A DNA stretch of 64,000 nucleotides, taken from contig VXAA01001962.1 in NCBI GenBank assembly GCA_013399115.1, forward strand, positions 7,087-71,086, written 5' to 3'. A program made the translations under genes and the position numbers. The notes under the pieces were generated by a model, which saw only the letters and a list, made by a program, of their open reading frames with translations, had not been told where the DNA came from and did no database searches. Below, piece after piece: positions 60,165 to 64,000 of this stretch (position 1 is its first letter; every line of letters begins with the position of its first letter). The DNA is from Anseranas semipalmata (taxonomy: Eukaryota; Chordata; Aves; Anseriformes; Anseranatidae).

Positions 60165-60225
60165 TCTCTGCAGCTTTGGACAAATAACTTAATTTTCCCT
60201 TGGGCTCAGCTTCCCTCACACCGTG
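60165..60225 (+). mobile_element. Possible MIR-like fragment, opposite orientation
   Basis: ctttggacaaataacttaattttcccttgggctcagcttccctca resembles the MIR core read forward (cttgggcaagtcacttaacctctctgtgcctcagtttcctca). It is short and weak. Confidence 0.4.
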
Positions 60226-62432
60226 TTTCTGGTCTACAGCAGTAAGAGCCCCTGTGCCTGGCCATGTGGGTATAGCTCCTGAGATGATCCCAGCACTCCT
60301 CACAACTCCTCTTCTCAGTGCTCCTCACAGCACTCCAGCTATCAGCTGGGAAAAGGCATCTGTTATGTAGACTGATTTTGTCATCCTTTTTTAATTTTCT
60401 CAGACTTCGCTTCCTGTGTGACACTTTTGCCTGCTTTAGAGCATCAATTAGAGTGCAGAAGTGACACTTCCGATGCAGCCCCATGGTGCTGCTAGAAATC
60501 CTGCTGAGTGCAATTAACGGGCTCCTGCCCACAGCGAGCTGGTGCTTTGCAGGGGAAGCACACACTGTCCCAGCCCCTTGCTGCTTTTTTGGATAGCACT
60601 TTTTTCTTTTCTGAGCACTTGACAAGGAGATGAACTTGCCATGTGCCAGGAGCCCAGGGCCCAGGCTCACACCATTTGGTTTGCTTTGTGTCAATGCTTC
60701 CAGCTCCAGAAGAAATCTGGGCCGGGAACAAACCCAAAGGCTCCAGCACATCCCGGTGGCTCTGCATGAGACATTTCCAGTTCCCTGTCTAGCAAAGTCA
60801 GGCAAATGATGCCAGAGAGACACTGCTGAGCTTTTAGGAGGGACCTGTGTGTTGCTGGCTTTCCATGTGGCCCGAAAGATCTCTCTTCCTTTTCCACTAC
60901 TTATTGCAGGCACCTAAATCTCGCCAGAAGAGAAAAGAAGGAACGTCTCTTCTTTTTGCCCCACCAAAAACATTCTCTGAGCCCATACCAGGCAGCCAAA
61001 CACAGAGATGGGCATTGGAGGGAAACCCCCTCCGTGGGTAGAAGCAGGGCTTTGTGCATCTCAGATTGTTTTTATTCCACCATTTTATTTCAACAGTTCT
61101 TTTCCTTCCAGATTTTAAATGAAAAACCAACAACTACACATTGCTTGGGGTAAAACAAAGATGTCCCAGTTTTTTTACAAGCTTATTAAACTCTTTCCTA
61201 GCCTCTTAGATTTAGCATGTTGTGACACAGAGATGGAGGAAAGTTTCAAAACAAGAGCTGGAAGATCTTATTTCGTTTGTATACCGTGTGTGCCTGGAGA
61301 AGGGGGGCAGGGACCTGAATTGTTTGCTTCAGCCAGAGCTTTGCCTGTCCTAAAAGCTCATTCAGGAAACAGATTTATTCTTTGTTCAAAATATTTCTCA
61401 TGAAAATATTTCCCTCTTTAGTGATAGGGAGCTGTGACCAGAAATCAGGGGGGGATGGATACATTTGCAGATTTTATATAGAAGAGCAGCTTGCCCGGAA
61501 CTTGCCAGCCTGTGCCTGCTGGGGTGAACCCATTGCCGGTGGGGACCAGGACAGGCTGGGATGCACAGGATGTATCTGCAACCTGCCCACACCCGATGCA
61601 AAACAGTTGCTGTTGTGCAAGCTCCTTATCCCCGTGAATCTCAGGTCTCACCTCTGCCCAAATTGATTATTGAAAAATCAAGCTGAGCCCGAAAACTGAT
61701 GTCTGTACTCCTGGCTGGCTCTAATCCCCCTTATTTCATCAACGAAGGATAAGACTCTGCATAAATAAATGTCTTTGACCCTATCTGCCTGCAGCAGTAG
61801 CCTCTGCATTCCTAAGAGTCTCAATTAGCCTGGTTGTGCCAGAGAAGGCTGTTGCTAAATCTGCAGCTCTGGTGACACTGTGCACGGATTAACTGCTATG
61901 GCAACCCCGACAGGACCTGGGGTGCCAGGACCAGGACAGACAAACAGACTTTGGTTTTAAACTTCCCTGCTGAAAGCCAAGGCTCCTCCTATCCCCCATG
62001 GAGCAATATATATATATTCTCAGCACTGGCTCTGCTTTTGCTTTGCATGTTCTAAAAACGTCTGTTTAATGGGGTTAATCCTCAGGCAGACAGCACTGGG
62101 GGCTTCACGTGCAGTTGTGCCTATGCGCTTTGCTCTCAGCCGTGTACCCAGCCCCGGTCACACAGCCCTGGCGATGCCCAGATGGCAATGCCATCAGCAC
62201 TGAGCTGGCTCTCCAGGGATGCTTGGGTCCCTTGGCAGAGGGCACCAGCCCCAGCAAGAAGCACCAGCGAGGCTGGTTATCTGTGATGTGCAGGTGCAGA
62301 GAGTGGCTTGAGTCAAAACTCATTGCATGGGTGGCAGAAAACCTAGTTTGAGTCTCCTTTGCTGTTATTTTCATAGTTAACTCCTGCTGTTGCAACATCT
62401 CATCAAGAATCAAAAAACAAACCAACCAAGCT

Positions 62433-62513
62433 GGATCTTTTGAAAGATCCTGCAGCCTTGAAACAATTCAACCTTGAAGCCTTGAAACAATAATCCAGAT
62501 TTTTGATCTGGAT
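62433..62513. repeat. Compact cluster of palindromes and direct repeats
   Basis: GGATCTTT/AAAGATCC (62433-62450), the 13-bp direct repeat GCCTTGAAACAAT (62455-62467 and 62479-62491), and ATCCAGAT-ttttg-ATCTGGAT (62493-62513, perfect 8-bp stem) follow one another within 81 bp. No known element is recognised. Confidence 0.6.
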
Positions 62514-64000
62514 AGATCAAAACGATTGATTTTTTTCTATCATTCAGGTCATCCTTTGCTGTCAGGAGGAGGGTGGGTGGGTTCAGGACTCAGGGATTTC
62601 AGGTTTGTTTCTGAGGGTTGACTGAAGTGTGAGCATGTCTCCTTGGAGGGAAGGTCCAGCTCTCAAGCATGGAGGAAAGCTGCTCAGTGGTACCTGCGGG
62701 TGTTGGTCCCCCCGTGCTGTGGGTGCTCAGCGCCTGGCAGCACCCCTCGGTGGGAAGGAACTCTGTCCCCCCCATTCCTCCCAGGCCCTCTGTGATACAG
62801 ACGGCTTGGGAAATGTGTAAATGATGGAGACGGGTTCACCACCACCACCCTCGTCACCTCCTGTGGTATGAAGGTCACAGCTTCACCCCTCAGAAGGACA
62901 TTTAGTTTGCAGGGTCACAGTACCAGGCAGCGTGGCTGCAGGAAACCAGATACTCCAAGAGAGTTCATATAATAAAATGCTTGCTGAGTGTGTATATTCA
63001 CATGCTGGGGGAGTAGGTGCAACATGGGAATGCCTCCATCCTGCGAGTGTCTGTGTGGGAGAAATGCACCCAGCTCTGCGAGAATGCCCACGTGAACGCT
63101 GCACGATTTGGGCCTTTCTGACCTTTAAATTAATGTGTCTGCCATGAATGACAGACGGATATCTGAATCAAGCCACCTCTTGCTATACGTAATTTCTGAT
63201 ATCCCAGGTCCCGGGAAAATCTTTTCTGAAAATAATGTATGCCTGTAATCTGCTGGAGGACCTGCGAGATGCCTCCCGAAGTATTGCCAGCTGAGGGGTG
63301 GTGCATCTGAACCTGATGGTCAGCAGTTTTATCAGACCAAGACTTTGCAGGATTGCTTTGTTTGATTGTGCTTTTTGAGTGCAATGACTGCAGCTTTATG
63401 GCAGGGACACGGCTTGTAACACGTTTTGTTTTGGCAAAGCAGAGCGAATTCAGACATGAGAGGTCAAATTCCAGTGATGAGGCGGCGCCAGGCCCCCAGA
63501 TGTCTCAAGCTGCTGCAACTTCACATCAGGAAAACATCTGGGGTAGATGCTTCTATGCTGCATGAAGCAAAAGCAGCTTTCACTAGGCACTTCTTGCCAA
63601 GCCGATCTCTCCAGGTAACACCTTCCTATTTCTTGGCAGGAATTAGTCACCAATATTGCGTATGGCAAATGCCTTGCAAGAGGTGCCACCCTTGCACGAG
63701 GTGCAGCTCCTGGGCACCTGCTGCCTCCCTGTGCTGAGCTGTCCAAGCTGGAAGAGGCCAGGAGGTTTTTCCAAGGACATGGACTAGTCTGGGGAATGTC
63801 TACCCAGAGCAACCCATCGCTAGCTGCTGCATTAGGAACCCCAGCATGAAGGTGTTTCTCTGAAACATTTTTAAGTGGATGTCACAGTGTGAGTTATCTC
63901 TCACTGCATGTGTCCCCAGGTGGGATGGCAGGGTTCTGCCTGCATTCACAGCTCCAAAAAGATTACAGAGGAAGTAGATTTTGCAAATGAATAAAACGAA

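Larger units (their letters stand above)
58140..64000 (-). other. Intron or upstream flank of the minus-strand gene
   Basis: No exon can be supported. The 235-codon minus-strand frame at 60206-60913 and others have no domain or family pattern. Composition is AT-richer than the left side. The 58.75-60.25 kb part holds several very old interspersed repeats. Confidence 0.5.

Noticed and set aside
60206..60913. 235-codon minus-strand open frame
   Set aside because: No family pattern, no supported splice context, overlaps other frames of similar quality.
1..64000. CRISPR arrays, operons, rRNA or tRNA genes
   Set aside because: None seen. The gene structure is plainly vertebrate, and no tRNA A/B-box pair or regularly spaced repeats were found by eye.

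Overview
The window is vertebrate nuclear DNA and most likely avian. Genes are split by GT-AG introns, untranslated regions are long, and the intergenic space is GC-rich with little repeat content. The recognisable repeats are CR1 LINE fragments with the 3' end typical of birds and reptiles, plus a few very worn MIR/L3-like amniote relics. Two assembly gaps are present (33766-33775 and 58288-58357). There are no bacterial, phage or CRISPR features.

The left third (1-23650, + strand) is one four-exon gene for a Krueppel-like zinc-finger transcription factor of the KLF5 type. Coding exons are 35-199, 13713-14616, 17407-17466 and 20273-20451. They splice in frame to 435 codons plus stop. The protein keeps the KLF5 layout: N-terminal LKP motifs, two SUMO-type sites, an FBXW7-type proline-directed phosphodegron, a PPPSY motif and three C-terminal C2H2 fingers. 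It is too divergent to be the one-to-one KLF5 orthologue, so I read it as the paralogue KLF5-like (KLF5L). The window opens inside its CpG-rich 5' end; the core promoter lies to the left. Its 3'UTR probably runs about 3 kb, to poly(A) signals at 23509 and 23624.

The middle (about 23.65-57.28 kb) is a 33.6-kb intergenic interval with no supportable gene. It holds CR1 remnants (33.5, 42.0, 46.5 and 49.3 kb), simple repeats, and several AT-rich low-CpG islands that could be conserved regulatory elements.

At the right (about 57285-58139, - strand) is the last exon of a second gene, convergent with KLF5L. It has a clear splice acceptor, a 164-codon open frame ending in a basic, aromatic C-terminus, and a poly(A) signal. 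I do not recognise the family. The rest (58140-64000) is presumably its intron or upstream flank. The 58.7-60.3 kb part holds a cluster of ancient SINE/LINE relics.

The two genes lie tail to tail. Nothing in the sequence links their functions. The intronic and intergenic AP-1, forkhead and homeodomain motif clusters are candidate KLF5L regulatory elements only.
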